Positions 6,761-16,119 of a stretch of DNA of 32,080 bases are shown in pieces. The notes beneath the pieces are model-generated. The model was given only the letters and a program-made list of their open reading frames with translations, was not told the DNA's origin and searched no databases. The translations under genes and the position numbers were made by a program. Within the stretch, counting starts at the first letter, position 1. Each line of letters begins with the position of its first letter. The DNA comes from Anaerolineae bacterium (GTDB lineage Bacteria; Chloroflexota; Anaerolineae; Aggregatilineales; Phototrophicaceae): the NCBI GenBank assembly GCA_019912985.1, contig JAIOHN010000471.1, forward strand, positions 1-32,080. Reading direction: 5' to 3'.

Positions 6761-8428
6761 ATGGCTGGCAAGCGTCTGCTTTTCCTGTTGTGTCTGTTTG
6801 GACTGCTGGTTGGCAGGATTCCGGTTCTGGGGCAGGAAGCGGATCAGCCGTTGGTGGTATTTGTCCTGAATCCGGATATTGACAGCGGTTCGCCTTTTGA
6901 CGCCGGGCCAAATGGTCTGAGTTCGCTCAATAATATTTTTCAGAGCCTGGGTGCACGCACCCAGGTTGTGAATCTGATTGAGGCCGTGCCGCTCAACGCC
7001 AAAGTGATTGTCCTGGTCGGCCCGCGCAAGCGGCTGTCCATCATTGCCTTAGCTCGACTGTGGATTGGCCTGGGGCGCGGGCAGCATTTGCTGCTGGCGC
7101 TGGATCCGTCAGGCTATGGCCCGACCGAAACCGAGAACTTCAGGAGCGGCCTGGTCGGATTCGTCGATAATGCCTACGGGATCATGATCCAAGACGCTCT
7201 AATGGCCGAAACGTGGTTTACCAAACAGACCGTCCTGGGGCTTTCCGGCACCTTCTTCCGCACCCATGCTGACGTTGTTCAACATCCGGTGGTCGCGCCG
7301 CTGCGCCAGTATGATGTGCCGGTGTATGCGTGGGCTGCCAGACCAATACGCGTTGAACCGCTGGGACTGTACAGCAAGGCCGTGCCGCTACTGCAAACCA
7401 CGACCGCTTATGGGGAAACCAATGCAGAAGTCCTGCTGTTTAACGGCGATGAGCCGCCGCTGGAGCGCAATATCGAGACCGATATCACCGGCCTCGTCAA
7501 CATCGCCGGTCTGGGCGAAAACACCCGCACCGGATCACGCGTGGCCGTCCTGGGCGATTCTGAAATGCTGCGCAATGGCTATGGTCTGGCGACTGAATCC
7601 GGCTCCTTAAGCCCGCGCTATGTCGGCAACTATCTGTTTGCCGAACGGCTGTCTGCCTGGTTATTAGAACTGGACGCAGCGCAGTGGCCGGGGCTGCCGC
7701 AGGGCTTTGCCTGGATTGCTTTCGATGGCGACGCGGCGGATTGGGATCCGGCGATACCGATTGTCAACGACGGCCTGGATTCGGCCAGCCTGGATTTCAA
7801 CCTGCGCACGGCCCGCGCCGTGCAGGATGATTCTTATCTGTATGTTCTGGCCCAGACGGTTGGCGCGCCTAATCCCGCTGCCCAGGTCGATATGACCTTC
7901 GCCGACGATGAGACAGGCGCTCCGGTGATGATTTCCGCTGCTCCCGGTCAGGTCACCCTGACGGTGGGGGAGGGCGATCCGGTCGATATTTCTGATGGCA
8001 GTGTTATTGTTGGCGATAGCATTGAAATTCGCCTGCCCGTGCGGGTACTGGGCGGCGCTGACCAGATTGACCGTTTTTGCCTGTCGGCGGGCGCGGATGC
8101 CGGTGAACCGGATTGCCTCGAAGCCGTCGTGCCCATTTCGGTCGAAAATGCCAAAGACCCATCCGGCCTGCATTTCCCCGAAGGCCCGCTCGTAATCGTG
8201 ACCAGCGTGCGAAATGTTGTTTTGCGCAGCCTGCCCGACAGCGGCTCTCTCGAAGTGACAGCCCTGGAAGGCGGGAGTGTTATGCGCGCGGTCGGTCGTA
8301 CCGAGGCGTCAGACTGGATTCAGGTGGAAAGCGGCGATTACGCTGGCTGGATTTTTTCTTCGCTGATCGCCGCGAATTTCGACGTCAATGCGCTGCCGGT
8401 CACGGATGGCGCGCCAGCCGCTTCCTAG
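6761..8428 (+). CDS. Secreted GldG-like protein with CBM9-like and SH3b domains
   Basis: A 555-residue protein with a signal peptide (residues 4-24, KRLLFLLCLFGLLVGRIPVLG). Its N-terminal 310 residues parallel the preceding protein: both have GLS.L, LGA, a V.GP turn, LW, then LLL.DP, and later a D.....NG.GL stretch, so the two are diverged tandem paralogues. Residues about 315-455 (AWIAFDGDAADWDPA, then DDSYLYVLAQTVG) look like a CBM9-like/DOMON-like beta-sandwich. Residues 480-540 (RNVVLRSLPDSGS, ending DYAGWIFSSLI) are a bacterial SH3 (SH3b) domain, usually cell-wall binding. I chose ATG 6761, preceded by AGGAAGG at 6743-6749 and 4 bases after the previous stop, rather than the upstream in-frame ATG at 6662 inside the previous gene, because it puts the signal peptide at the N-terminus. 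Role inferred as surface or envelope-associated; activity unknown. Confidence 0.7.
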   Translation: MAGKRLLFLLCLFGLLVGRIPVLGQEADQPLVVFVLNPDIDSGSPFDAGPNGLSSLNNIFQSLGARTQVVNLIEAVPLNAKVIVLVGPRKRLSIIALARLWIGLGRGQHLLLALDPSGYGPTETENFRSGLVGFVDNAYGIMIQDALMAETWFTKQTVLGLSGTFFRTHADVVQHPVVAPLRQYDVPVYAWAARPIRVEPLGLYSKAVPLLQTTTAYGETNAEVLLFNGDEPPLERNIETDITGLVNIAGLGENTRTGSRVAVLGDSEMLRNGYGLATESGSLSPRYVGNYLFAERLSAWLLELDAAQWPGLPQGFAWIAFDGDAADWDPAIPIVNDGLDSASLDFNLRTARAVQDDSYLYVLAQTVGAPNPAAQVDMTFADDETGAPVMISAAPGQVTLTVGEGDPVDISDGSVIVGDSIEIRLPVRVLGGADQIDRFCLSAGADAGEPDCLEAVVPISVENAKDPSGLHFPEGPLVIVTSVRNVVLRSLPDSGSLEVTALEGGSVMRAVGRTEASDWIQVESGDYAGWIFSSLIAANFDVNALPVTDGAPAAS

Positions 8429-8444
8429 ACACTGTTCAAGAATC

Positions 8445-8478
8445 AAACAGGGACAAGTTGGGCTTGTCCCTGTTTCCC
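8445..8478. terminator. Bidirectional terminator hairpin, GGGACAAG type
   Basis: AAACAGGGACAAG (8445-8457) pairs over 13 bp with CTTGTCCCTGTTT (8463-8475), loop of 5 bases. It lies between two convergent genes, ending at 8428 (plus) and 8500 (minus). The flanking U-runs are short on both strands. The same core stem recurs at 29431-29462. Confidence 0.75.
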
Positions 8479-8499
8479 CTGCCTATGGCTATGATTCCC

Positions 8500-9519
8500 T
8501 TAAGGGTTATTTCCCGGCAGCAGCATATCGCGTCCCCGCTTCAGCAAGCCGTTCAAAAATCCCAGGCCATAAGCAAAGTGCAGAATGGCAAATACGCCGG
8601 GCAGCAGCTTCAGATGTTTCGCATCGTTTTTTCGGGCGATTTGCAGCGACGCGCCCAGGTTGCCGACCGCATACAGCGCCAGCGCCAGCAGCCATAATAC
8701 GCGGCTGAAGCGGCTGAACGGGGCTAAAAGCGCGCCGCCGAGGATGGTCGCGGCGAAAGCCGGTGGCACAAACTGCCGGGGACTCATCTGGAGCGGGTGC
8801 TTTTGCAGCACACGGATTTTCCAGAATCCGTATTGATAATACTGTCGCCACAGCGAACGCGGCGTGCTGCGGTTGTAGTAGCGCGAGTTGATGCGCGGGC
8901 TGAGTAAAATTTTGCCACCATTGGCCCGCAGCCGGTAATTGAATTCGTCGTCCTGGTTGCGCACCAGTTCTTCATCGAAGCCGCCGTTGCGCTCGAAGAC
9001 CGCGCGCGGCCATGCGCCCATATAAACGGTATCGACCCATTCTTCCTGATCGGAGTAGTGGAAGCGCGCCCCGCCGACGCCAAACGGGGAGCTGGTCGCC
9101 AGCGCCACCGCTTCACCGAATTCGCCGCGCCCGATGGCGGTCATGCGCCCGCCCACGTTATCCGCGCCGCTTTTCTGGAGCAGTTCGACGCAGCGGCTTA
9201 CATAATCTGGCTCGATGATGGTATGACCATCGACACGCACGATAATGTCGCCCGCCGCCTTCGCCAGAGCGATGTTGAAACCGGTTGGCACAATTTTGCC
9301 AGGGTTGTCCAGGATTTTGACAGCCACATCCGGGTGTTGCACGGCGGTCTGGGCGATGACGCTGCGGGTATCGTCGCTGGACATGCCGTCGGCGACCAGG
9401 ACTTCCATGCACATGTGGGGATAATCCTGTTCCAGCACCGCGCCCAGGCTTCGGCTGATAAAATCGGCTTCATTCCGAATTGGCATGATGACGGAGACAT
9501 AAGGTGTGTGTTCGGCCAC
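8500..9519 (-). CDS. Glycosyltransferase family 2 (ExoA-like)
   Basis: This 339-residue protein transfers a sugar from an NDP-sugar to a lipid-linked acceptor on the inner face of the membrane. The GT-A domain shows SVIMPIRNEADF (9-20), VLVADGMSSDDT (40-51), a metal-binding-type RVDGHTII (95-102) and QDDEFNYRLRANG in the acceptor region. The C-terminal 90 residues contain two or three hydrophobic helices, as in ExoA-type succinoglycan glycosyltransferases. The start is GTG at 9519, with AAGGA 6 bases upstream. It is the last gene of the 15-gene minus-strand run and ends just before the bidirectional terminator. The sugar and linkage cannot be read from sequence. Confidence 0.85.
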   Translation of the reverse strand: MAEHTPYVSVIMPIRNEADFISRSLGAVLEQDYPHMCMEVLVADGMSSDDTRSVIAQTAVQHPDVAVKILDNPGKIVPTGFNIALAKAAGDIIVRVDGHTIIEPDYVSRCVELLQKSGADNVGGRMTAIGRGEFGEAVALATSSPFGVGGARFHYSDQEEWVDTVYMGAWPRAVFERNGGFDEELVRNQDDEFNYRLRANGGKILLSPRINSRYYNRSTPRSLWRQYYQYGFWKIRVLQKHPLQMSPRQFVPPAFAATILGGALLAPFSRFSRVLWLLALALYAVGNLGASLQIARKNDAKHLKLLPGVFAILHFAYGLGFLNGLLKRGRDMLLPGNNP

Positions 9520-9532
9520 GCTGTTTCCTTCT

Positions 9533-10168
9533 TTAAACTGTCGGACGATCCGTTTGATACGTCACAACTTTGCCATTGCTTTTGATGGGTTTCCAACCGC
9601 ACGTTTCGTACAGCGCGCGCGCCCCGCTGTTGTTTTCATATACAGACAATTGCAGAGCTTCATAACCCCGCGCCCAGGCTTCGTCTTCATAAGCCTTGAT
9701 CAACTGCTGGCCGATCCCCTGGCGGCGAAAATCGGGTGACACGCCGAGACCCACCATCCGAAAAAGACGTCTGGGTGGCTCGTCTGATGATAAAGCAGGT
9801 GAGGGGGCTTTATTCGACCTTCCCAGCAGATGGCGCAGGCGTTCCGGTAGCTGGGCCAGGAAGCCGGAACGGGCGAACAACCAGGGATGGGTGATAGTCG
9901 CCAGGGCAATTGTCCCGATGAGTGCCCGGTTCATGCGGGTATTGTAGCCCTGCGGTGCGCCGAAAGCATAACCGGCCAACCGGCCATCGGCTTCGCAAAT
10001 CAGATTGAGCGCCTCCGGGTCGGTGATGAACCATTTGAGAAAATTGGTCACGTAGCGTTTGCCTAATTCTACGCCCATCGATCCGGCAAAAGCGGCCTGA
10101 TGCAGCGGTACGTAGGCGGGCAGGTCGCTGAGGCGGGCAGGGCGAACCTGATATGGACTAGCTGCCAT
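9533..10168 (-). CDS. GNAT-family N-acetyltransferase
   Basis: A 211-residue GNAT-fold acyl-CoA-dependent acetyltransferase. The acetyl-CoA loop VGLGVSPDFRRQGIGQQLI (about 137-155) carries the R/Q-x-x-G-x-G/A signature as RRQGIG, and ALQLSVYENNSGARALYETCGW (170-191) is the usual final strand and helix. The N-terminal part, including AGYAFGAPQGY, is longer than in the smallest family members. ATG 10168 was chosen over a longer frame because GGAG lies 7 bases upstream and the start overlaps the preceding gene's end by 11 bases, indicating coupling. In this locus it may acetylate an amino sugar, but GNAT substrates vary so much that this is inference. Confidence 0.8.
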   Translation of the reverse strand: MAASPYQVRPARLSDLPAYVPLHQAAFAGSMGVELGKRYVTNFLKWFITDPEALNLICEADGRLAGYAFGAPQGYNTRMNRALIGTIALATITHPWLFARSGFLAQLPERLRHLLGRSNKAPSPALSSDEPPRRLFRMVGLGVSPDFRRQGIGQQLIKAYEDEAWARGYEALQLSVYENNSGARALYETCGWKPIKSNGKVVTYQTDRPTV

Positions 10169-11207
10169 TGGCTGCTCCTTTTTGCCCGACTGCCAGCCGG
10201 TAAACGGCGATGACGCGCTCGGCATATTTTTGAAAACCCAAGTCGAGCACTTCGTCGCGCAGCGCTCTGGCCGATTTATGTTCCAGAACACGCATCAGGG
10301 CGGCAGCCAGGTCTTGCGGCTGGTCGCTGTCCACGACGGCGCACGAGTCCAGATGCCCTATGCGCTGGCGTACATCGCCGACCGCCGTCGCTACGACCGG
10401 CAGATTGCAGGCGAGCGCCTCTTTGACGACATTTGGCGATCCTTCGTTGGTCGAGGTCAACAGCAGGACATCGCAGGCGCTCATATAAATTGGGACTTCG
10501 GCAGGCGGTCGTTTACCGGCTACCACCAGTTCGACCGGGTGTGTCTGGCTGGCGATGCGGCACACCTCGACGGCCAGATTGTGGCGTTTGCGCGGGTTGG
10601 CCGGGTCGATGCTGGCGAATAATGCCAGTTTGCGATCCTGGGGCAGGCCGAGCCGTTCGCGTGCCTCACGTTTGTCGATGGGCTGGAATAAATCCAGATC
10701 AAGGGCGCTGGAGACGATGTGATAACCCTTGCGCGGCAGCTTTTTACCCAGGTTTTCCGAGACCACGATGACCTGTGTCGCCAGCAGCGACAGGATGCGG
10801 CTGATCATCATCAGGACGTAATGCTTGTAGCGCTGTTTGCCTTTGAAAGCAGGCGAACCTTCGACGTCACTTCCGCCGTAGCTGATGACGACCGGCAGTT
10901 TGAACTGTGCCCGCGCCACCATGCCGCACTGTCCGAAATAGGCGTGGATCAGATCATAATCGTTCTGTCGCAAACGGCGATGCAGCTCGCTCACAGCCTG
11001 CCGGTATTTGCCCGGACTCCAGCCGCCGTCATAGGGCAGCACGTCCATGTCAACGCCCGCCGCGCGCAGGGCGCGCACTCCGCGCTCGACAAAAGGGGCT
11101 TTGGAAGGATTTTCCGGCGTCGGCCACTGGGAAGTGACAAATAGTACCTTTAATGGTTTTTCCGCCGTGATCTCGACATTTTTCTTGGAACTTATAACAT
11201 TCACCAT
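10158..11207 (-). CDS. Glycosyltransferase family 4
   Basis: A 349-residue GT-B enzyme. The N-terminal domain starts VLFVTSQWPTPENPSKAPFVERGVRAL and includes the DLIHAYFGQCG turn. The C-terminal donor-binding domain has LALFASIDPANPRKR and the retaining-GT4 motif LLLTSTNEGSPNVVKEALACNLPVVAT, in which the two glutamates (NEG and KEA) form the E-x7-E pair. ATG 11207 was chosen because it lies 10 bases after the previous stop; upstream frame extension would run into that gene. Its ribosome binding site is weak. It closely resembles its neighbour at 11218-12327 in the NEGSPN/NEGTPN motif, so the two may have arisen by duplication and act in succession. Confidence 0.85.
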   Translation of the reverse strand: MVNVISSKKNVEITAEKPLKVLFVTSQWPTPENPSKAPFVERGVRALRAAGVDMDVLPYDGGWSPGKYRQAVSELHRRLRQNDYDLIHAYFGQCGMVARAQFKLPVVISYGGSDVEGSPAFKGKQRYKHYVLMMISRILSLLATQVIVVSENLGKKLPRKGYHIVSSALDLDLFQPIDKREARERLGLPQDRKLALFASIDPANPRKRHNLAVEVCRIASQTHPVELVVAGKRPPAEVPIYMSACDVLLLTSTNEGSPNVVKEALACNLPVVATAVGDVRQRIGHLDSCAVVDSDQPQDLAAALMRVLEHKSARALRDEVLDLGFQKYAERVIAVYRLAVGQKGAANGS

Positions 11208-11217
11208 AAATTTAGCT

Positions 11218-12327
11218 CTAGTGGCTGAATACTTCCTGATATAAATCGCCATACTGCTGGGCCATTTTCTGCACATCGTAGTTCTGGATGCGGTCGTATC
11301 CGGCACGTCCCATTGACTGCCGCAGGTTCGGATCATTGACCAGCCGCATCACATAATCGGTCAGGCAGTTCACGTCGCCAATTGGCGCTACAAATCCGGT
11401 TGCGCCTTCCACGACGAGCGCTTTGCAATCGCCGATGTCCGTCACGACGCAGGGCAGGGCAGTCGCCATCGCTTCCATGACCGCATTGGGCGTTCCTTCG
11501 TTGCGACTGGTCATCAGCAGGATGTCCAACGCCCGCAGCACCTCCGGCACATCTGAACGTGATCCCAGAAAATGCATGTATGGCTCAAGGTTTAATTCTC
11601 GTACCTGCTGCTCGACGGCTTCACGTAATGGCCCATCCCCGGCATGTAAAAAGCGCACATTGGGATTTTGATCAATTATTTTCCGTGCCACCTGCACGAA
11701 AACTTCCGGCGCTTTCCGCCGCGCCAATGCGCCGATTGTGCCGACAACAACCTTATCGTGCCAGTCTTCCGGCAGTAAAGCCGGTAATTCGACAGCTTTT
11801 CGCGGCGCAAACCGGTTTAGTTCAATGCCGTTCGGAATGAAACGGGATTTCCCCGCCGGTACATGGTCATGATCGACCAGATATTGCTGTGATGAAACTG
11901 CGTTGGAAACAAACATGGTGATATGCCGGTTCAGCCACAGCCGCGTCAACCGTGAATACCAGCCGGGATCGCGCACCGGATGGGTACGCAAACCCACGAT
12001 GGTCGGACGGCGCTGAAAAAAGGTCGCCAAACGCCCGTATATTCCCGGTATGCCGTCCATCCACTGATGCACAATATCGGGCTGCTGTTCACGGATCGCC
12101 CGTATCACGCCGGTCAACCGTGAAACGTCGAATGACCCTGTACGTTGGAGTTCGATTACCCGATAGCCTAATTCCTGGTACGGTTTGAGCCAGTAGCCGC
12201 CAGATGCCAGTGAAACGACGGTCGCATTCGGCTTGAGATGCTTCAGGACGTAGTAAAGCTGCTGTTCCGCGCCCCCTTGCCCCAACTGGCTGACAATATA
12301 CAGAATCTTCGGACGATCCGGGGTCAT
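11218..12327 (-). CDS. Glycosyltransferase family 4
   Basis: A 369-residue GT-B glycosyltransferase. It opens with ILYIVSQLGQGGAEQQLYYVLKHL, the glycine-rich loop and helix typical of GT4 enzymes that act on undecaprenyl-linked sugars, continues with IVHQWMDGIPGIYGRLA, and has FIPNGIELNRFAP between the domains. The donor motif is LLMTSRNEGTPNAVMEAMATALPCVVTDIGD. The start codon overlaps the stop codon of the membrane protein gene upstream by 4 bases (ATGA), giving strong evidence for the start and for coupling. Donor and acceptor are not predictable from sequence. Confidence 0.87.
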   Translation of the reverse strand: MTPDRPKILYIVSQLGQGGAEQQLYYVLKHLKPNATVVSLASGGYWLKPYQELGYRVIELQRTGSFDVSRLTGVIRAIREQQPDIVHQWMDGIPGIYGRLATFFQRRPTIVGLRTHPVRDPGWYSRLTRLWLNRHITMFVSNAVSSQQYLVDHDHVPAGKSRFIPNGIELNRFAPRKAVELPALLPEDWHDKVVVGTIGALARRKAPEVFVQVARKIIDQNPNVRFLHAGDGPLREAVEQQVRELNLEPYMHFLGSRSDVPEVLRALDILLMTSRNEGTPNAVMEAMATALPCVVTDIGDCKALVVEGATGFVAPIGDVNCLTDYVMRLVNDPNLRQSMGRAGYDRIQNYDVQKMAQQYGDLYQEVFSH

Positions 12328-14585
12328 CGTGAATACCCCTGCTGCAATTGGGTCTGCGGTTTAGCGATTTTCCGCGTGCTATACCATGAGAAAACCTGAA
12401 CCACTGCCCATACCAGAATGGCAATCGCCGAAACACCCGCTACACGGAAAAAACCTTCTCGCAATGGTGATACAACCGCCGTCAGCGTCACCTGATGTTT
12501 GCCTTTGGGTGCTGCGAAAACAATCATATTAAAGGCATCGGGATAAAACGACGTTAGGATGCCATCTATTTCCAGCCGAAGCAAAGGATAATAGGCATAT
12601 GCCAGACGAATATAACCGTCGCCGCAGGCATTATAATTCAAGGCGACGGTATTGTGACGTTCAACTGCGCCTTCAAAGGTAAATGGCTGTTCCGTCAGGC
12701 AAGCGCCTGAGTGTTCGGGCATAGAATTGATAGGCTCTTTCACCAGAATCGCACCCGCCTGTGGCTGTCCCACGTCCAACTGCATCTGCTGGGCTACAGC
12801 ATTCACATAATCAGTGCTGATCTGGCGTTTTTCGTACATTTCGCGTGCGCTTTGCCCCATTATGCCGTTCGGGTCTTCAACTTCGGCAACCTGGACAGCA
12901 GGGGCAAAGAGGACTGGGGTTGCGCCCGACACCCCAAAAATATCATTGTCATCCATTACCACATAACGCACGTTCATCAGACGCAGCAGGTTAAGCAGTT
13001 CTGGCGATGGTTGTTGGCTGCCATCGTAAACCTCTGTCGCCAACTGGTTGCTGATAGCAGCCATGATGTTGAAAGGGTGGGTCGCTTCTTCAATCGAGCC
13101 GCCAAATGGGATGGAGGCATTTGTCATCATCGTGTCTTCCGCGCGCCAAAATACACCCCGATCCGGTTGGAACACCATAATGCGGCCAACCGTACCCTTC
13201 GTTTCAAGTTCATTCTGCAACCGAGCGACATCATCATGCACGGATGCCATATCCCGATAGCCGCCGACCAGCAGCAGGGCAGGACCTAATTCCAACAGGA
13301 TGAACAAAATGGCCGCCTGATAGAGCCGGGGTATTCTGGATGGCGAAGCGACCAGATGTTGGACGATCCAGGCAATGCCATAACCGGCGACAATACACAC
13401 GAAGAACAACCATATACTGGTGTAGCGTTTGATTGGGTCAAGCAGGATAAAGCCGATAGCGGCGATGAAGAAGGGATACCCGCTAATCAGTTTCTCTTTG
13501 CTGATCTTCCGGCGAACGATCAGATGGTAAACTGCTACCAATCCGCCTATTAAAGCCGGAACGAGGATGCTCAAACCGACGTAACCCTGTCCCCACGAAT
13601 CAAGCAGGTTGGTGATGAGGCCGATATTCAGCATCGCGGTGATGATGCCATCCAGCGAAAGCGTACCCAAGACCTGCGGTATAGAGGGCAAATATACGCG
13701 CTCCAGCATGGATGGTACGGCCAACCAGCCGGCCAGCAAAAACGCAATTATTCCTGTGCCGACCCCTAAAAGGATTGTCCGGCGAACATTTTGCCAATCC
13801 CGATAGACAGTGCTGACGCTGATAATCCAGGCCAGCACAACCATATAGGTGACTGACAAATAAGTTCCATACTGGATGTGCGTTATGATGCTCATGGCGC
13901 ACAGAACTCCGCCCAGAATCGCGGCTATAACGAGTTTCACCCGCTTTTGCAGCCAGTATTCGAGGAGTAGGAAAAACAGGGGAATCCAGAAATAGATAAG
14001 CGCCAGTGGCAGTATGCCGAAACGCCGCACGACGCCAAAGTGCTGCCAGGAAATTACATATGCCGTCGCAACCAGGATTGCGATTCCTGTGTTCAAGGAT
14101 CGCTTGCGGGCATAGAGGTACATGAACAAGCCAGAGGCTACGTGCACCAGCCATAACAGCAACTTGGTGCTGGCAAACAGGTCAAGGCCAGTCAGCTTGC
14201 TTACGCCAATGATGGACAGATAAGTGTTGAAACCAAAGAATAGTTCCTGTGGATGGCCGAAATAAAAGCGATTTGACCAGATGGGCAGCTCGCCTTTTTG
14301 CAGGACATCCATGAGCAACCAGGTGCGGGCCATGTGCAGCGAGCCATCTCCCCGCACGAAATCACCGGGAAAAAAATAATTCAGCAGCAGTAGACCAAAT
14401 GCCAAACCTAATAGGCCGATTACAACCCGTTCGCGCAAGGGCTGCTTTTCGCCAGACTGCCGCCATATCAACCAGAAAAGTAAACAAACGGCGACGCCAA
14501 TCCCTGCCAGCGTAAAGACCGAGAGCAGGGGATTGTCTTTCAAAAAATTGAGTTGTTCGCTCAGCGTTTCCCGTAAAATATCCAT
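12324..14585 (-). CDS. Polytopic membrane protein, GT-C / YfhO-like
   Basis: A 753-residue integral membrane protein with about 12-13 hydrophobic helices in the first 440 residues, then a soluble domain of about 250 residues, and a final helix at about 715-735. After the second helix comes FVRGDGSLHMARTW (about 74-87), an Asp-containing first external loop like that of GT-C glycosyltransferases that use polyprenyl-phosphate sugars. The overall layout, with a large outside domain including VRYVVMDDNDIFGV, resembles YfhO-like and '6-pyruvoyl-tetrahydropterin synthase-related' membrane proteins, which are of unclear function. It could add a decoration sugar outside the cell. No good ribosome binding site precedes ATG 14585. 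A 97-base gap separates it from the O-antigen-ligase-like gene. Confidence 0.65.
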   Translation of the reverse strand: MDILRETLSEQLNFLKDNPLLSVFTLAGIGVAVCLLFWLIWRQSGEKQPLRERVVIGLLGLAFGLLLLNYFFPGDFVRGDGSLHMARTWLLMDVLQKGELPIWSNRFYFGHPQELFFGFNTYLSIIGVSKLTGLDLFASTKLLLWLVHVASGLFMYLYARKRSLNTGIAILVATAYVISWQHFGVVRRFGILPLALIYFWIPLFFLLLEYWLQKRVKLVIAAILGGVLCAMSIITHIQYGTYLSVTYMVVLAWIISVSTVYRDWQNVRRTILLGVGTGIIAFLLAGWLAVPSMLERVYLPSIPQVLGTLSLDGIITAMLNIGLITNLLDSWGQGYVGLSILVPALIGGLVAVYHLIVRRKISKEKLISGYPFFIAAIGFILLDPIKRYTSIWLFFVCIVAGYGIAWIVQHLVASPSRIPRLYQAAILFILLELGPALLLVGGYRDMASVHDDVARLQNELETKGTVGRIMVFQPDRGVFWRAEDTMMTNASIPFGGSIEEATHPFNIMAAISNQLATEVYDGSQQPSPELLNLLRLMNVRYVVMDDNDIFGVSGATPVLFAPAVQVAEVEDPNGIMGQSAREMYEKRQISTDYVNAVAQQMQLDVGQPQAGAILVKEPINSMPEHSGACLTEQPFTFEGAVERHNTVALNYNACGDGYIRLAYAYYPLLRLEIDGILTSFYPDAFNMIVFAAPKGKHQVTLTAVVSPLREGFFRVAGVSAIAILVWAVVQVFSWYSTRKIAKPQTQLQQGYSR

Positions 14586-14682
14586 CTGGGTTTAAGCGAC
14601 TCTTAAATTGCTTAACGAATTTTTCATCCGGCAAAGGCGGGACTGGTCTTGCCCTCAAATGTTTATGTGAGGCTACTGTAGG

Positions 14683-16119
14683 TTATCCTCTGGAATTTCT
14701 GGCGATAAAATGCTTTTGTGGGATAAACTGCTGCTGAATTTGTGAGGCTGTCTCTCTCAGGCGTATGTTTTCCATCGCCGTACACGCTCCCAACGTAAGC
14801 CACAGCAACTTATCATATTGATCGTGTTTGGTGATGCCGCCTATGAGAATGAGCACGAGTACCGCAAACCATGTATAGGATAAAAATGCCTCATCCTGAT
14901 TTTTCAGTTGCCATGCTGCTCGCAGCGCATAATAGATGGCACAAACCAGCATCCCCATAAAAAAGATAAAACCGATGACGCCTGTTTCGGCGATCACCGA
15001 GAAATAGATGCTGTGTGCACCTACAACGACCACCGTCGAAGACAACGGATCGCTGTATTTCAGTACGTTGTTGGCAAACTGGTTAATGCCGACTCCGGTG
15101 ATTGGCTTATCCTCTACCATACGCATGGCCGTATTCCACAGCTCATAGCGGATACCGACTGTATCTGAACCTTCCTCAAGGGTCGGGAAAATGCTGTTCC
15201 ACATGCTGTCCCAATAGGTTGATGGAACCACCACGTAGATTGTGAAAGCAATTACCGCAGGCACGATCACACGCTGCGGGCGAATCTTTGAGGTCGGCGA
15301 CAATAAAATCACCACGAAGCCAATTGCCAGGATCAAAATGCCCGTTCGTGAGCCGGTCAGGGCAATGCCTTCAAGCAGCACAATCTGGGCAATCCAGGTT
15401 AAGGCGATGAGGAAGCGCTGGCTTCCACGTTTCAGTATGCTGCGCAGGAAGAACAGGATAACGATTGCAGCTGCAAACTGCCGAGCGGCGCTGCTGATAC
15501 CCCCCAGGCCACTTTTGCCTTCGGTGGAAAAGGTTGCCCCTAAAGAGGAATTTTGAATAGCGACCCAGGCGGAGATTAAGCAGGCTGCGACATAAAGCCA
15601 CATCACACTACGGTTCACCGGCAGATGTACCAGCAGTTCGCCGCCCATCCACAGCAAAATCAGGAGTTGAAAATAGGTTAACAAAGCCACGCCGCGCCCA
15701 CTGCGTAAGGCCGCCTCAGGATTGCTAACCAGTATCCAAAGGACAAACAGGAGGGCAAAGGCGTAGGTCAGGTGAAAGCGCTTCGGAAAAAATGATAATC
15801 CCAACCGCCGCCGTTCAAACAGGAAGGCTGCCAACGTGGCCGCGCCAATGACCGGGGACAGAGAGGAAACAAAGGGCAATTTGGGCAGGGAATCGGTGAT
15901 GGGTAGTAAAGCAATGACGAGACCAAGCCCCCAGTAGGGATGGCGGAAAATAATGTAAACCAGAAGAATTGCCAAGCCGACCAGAATCAGGGGATTGGCG
16001 CTGTCCCCCACGCCTGCGCCATAACGCCAACCGACGAGGGCGGTTAGCCCGAAGGTAAGGACGATAATCAGCAGCGGAACCAACCACTGCTGCGGGGATG
16101 AGGCTCGAATTGCTCGCAT
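14683..16119 (-). CDS. O-antigen ligase / polymerase family membrane protein
   Basis: A 478-residue protein with about 12 transmembrane helices. The large outside loop (about 300-370) contains KPITGVGINQFANNVL and VVGAHSIYFSVIAETGVIGF; the G-x-G-x-N-x-F and H-(N/S)-x-(Y/F)-x(4-6)-E-x-G pattern is the Wzy_C/O-antigen-ligase signature, with His and the following Glu in the expected order. Members either polymerise repeat units (Wzy) or ligate glycans (WaaL), and the sequence alone does not separate these. Its start overlaps the upstream GT4 stop by one base (TGATG), so coupling is likely. In a genome without lipopolysaccharide it would probably be a polymerase or a ligase to another carrier. 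Confidence 0.8.
   Translation of the reverse strand: MRAIRASSPQQWLVPLLIIVLTFGLTALVGWRYGAGVGDSANPLILVGLAILLVYIIFRHPYWGLGLVIALLPITDSLPKLPFVSSLSPVIGAATLAAFLFERRRLGLSFFPKRFHLTYAFALLFVLWILVSNPEAALRSGRGVALLTYFQLLILLWMGGELLVHLPVNRSVMWLYVAACLISAWVAIQNSSLGATFSTEGKSGLGGISSAARQFAAAIVILFFLRSILKRGSQRFLIALTWIAQIVLLEGIALTGSRTGILILAIGFVVILLSPTSKIRPQRVIVPAVIAFTIYVVVPSTYWDSMWNSIFPTLEEGSDTVGIRYELWNTAMRMVEDKPITGVGINQFANNVLKYSDPLSSTVVVVGAHSIYFSVIAETGVIGFIFFMGMLVCAIYYALRAAWQLKNQDEAFLSYTWFAVLVLILIGGITKHDQYDKLLWLTLGACTAMENIRLRETASQIQQQFIPQKHFIARNSRG

Noticed and set aside
9058-9585. A 175-codon plus-strand frame opposite the GT2 gene
   Set aside because: The minus-strand frame has a complete GT-A signature; this frame is a shadow.
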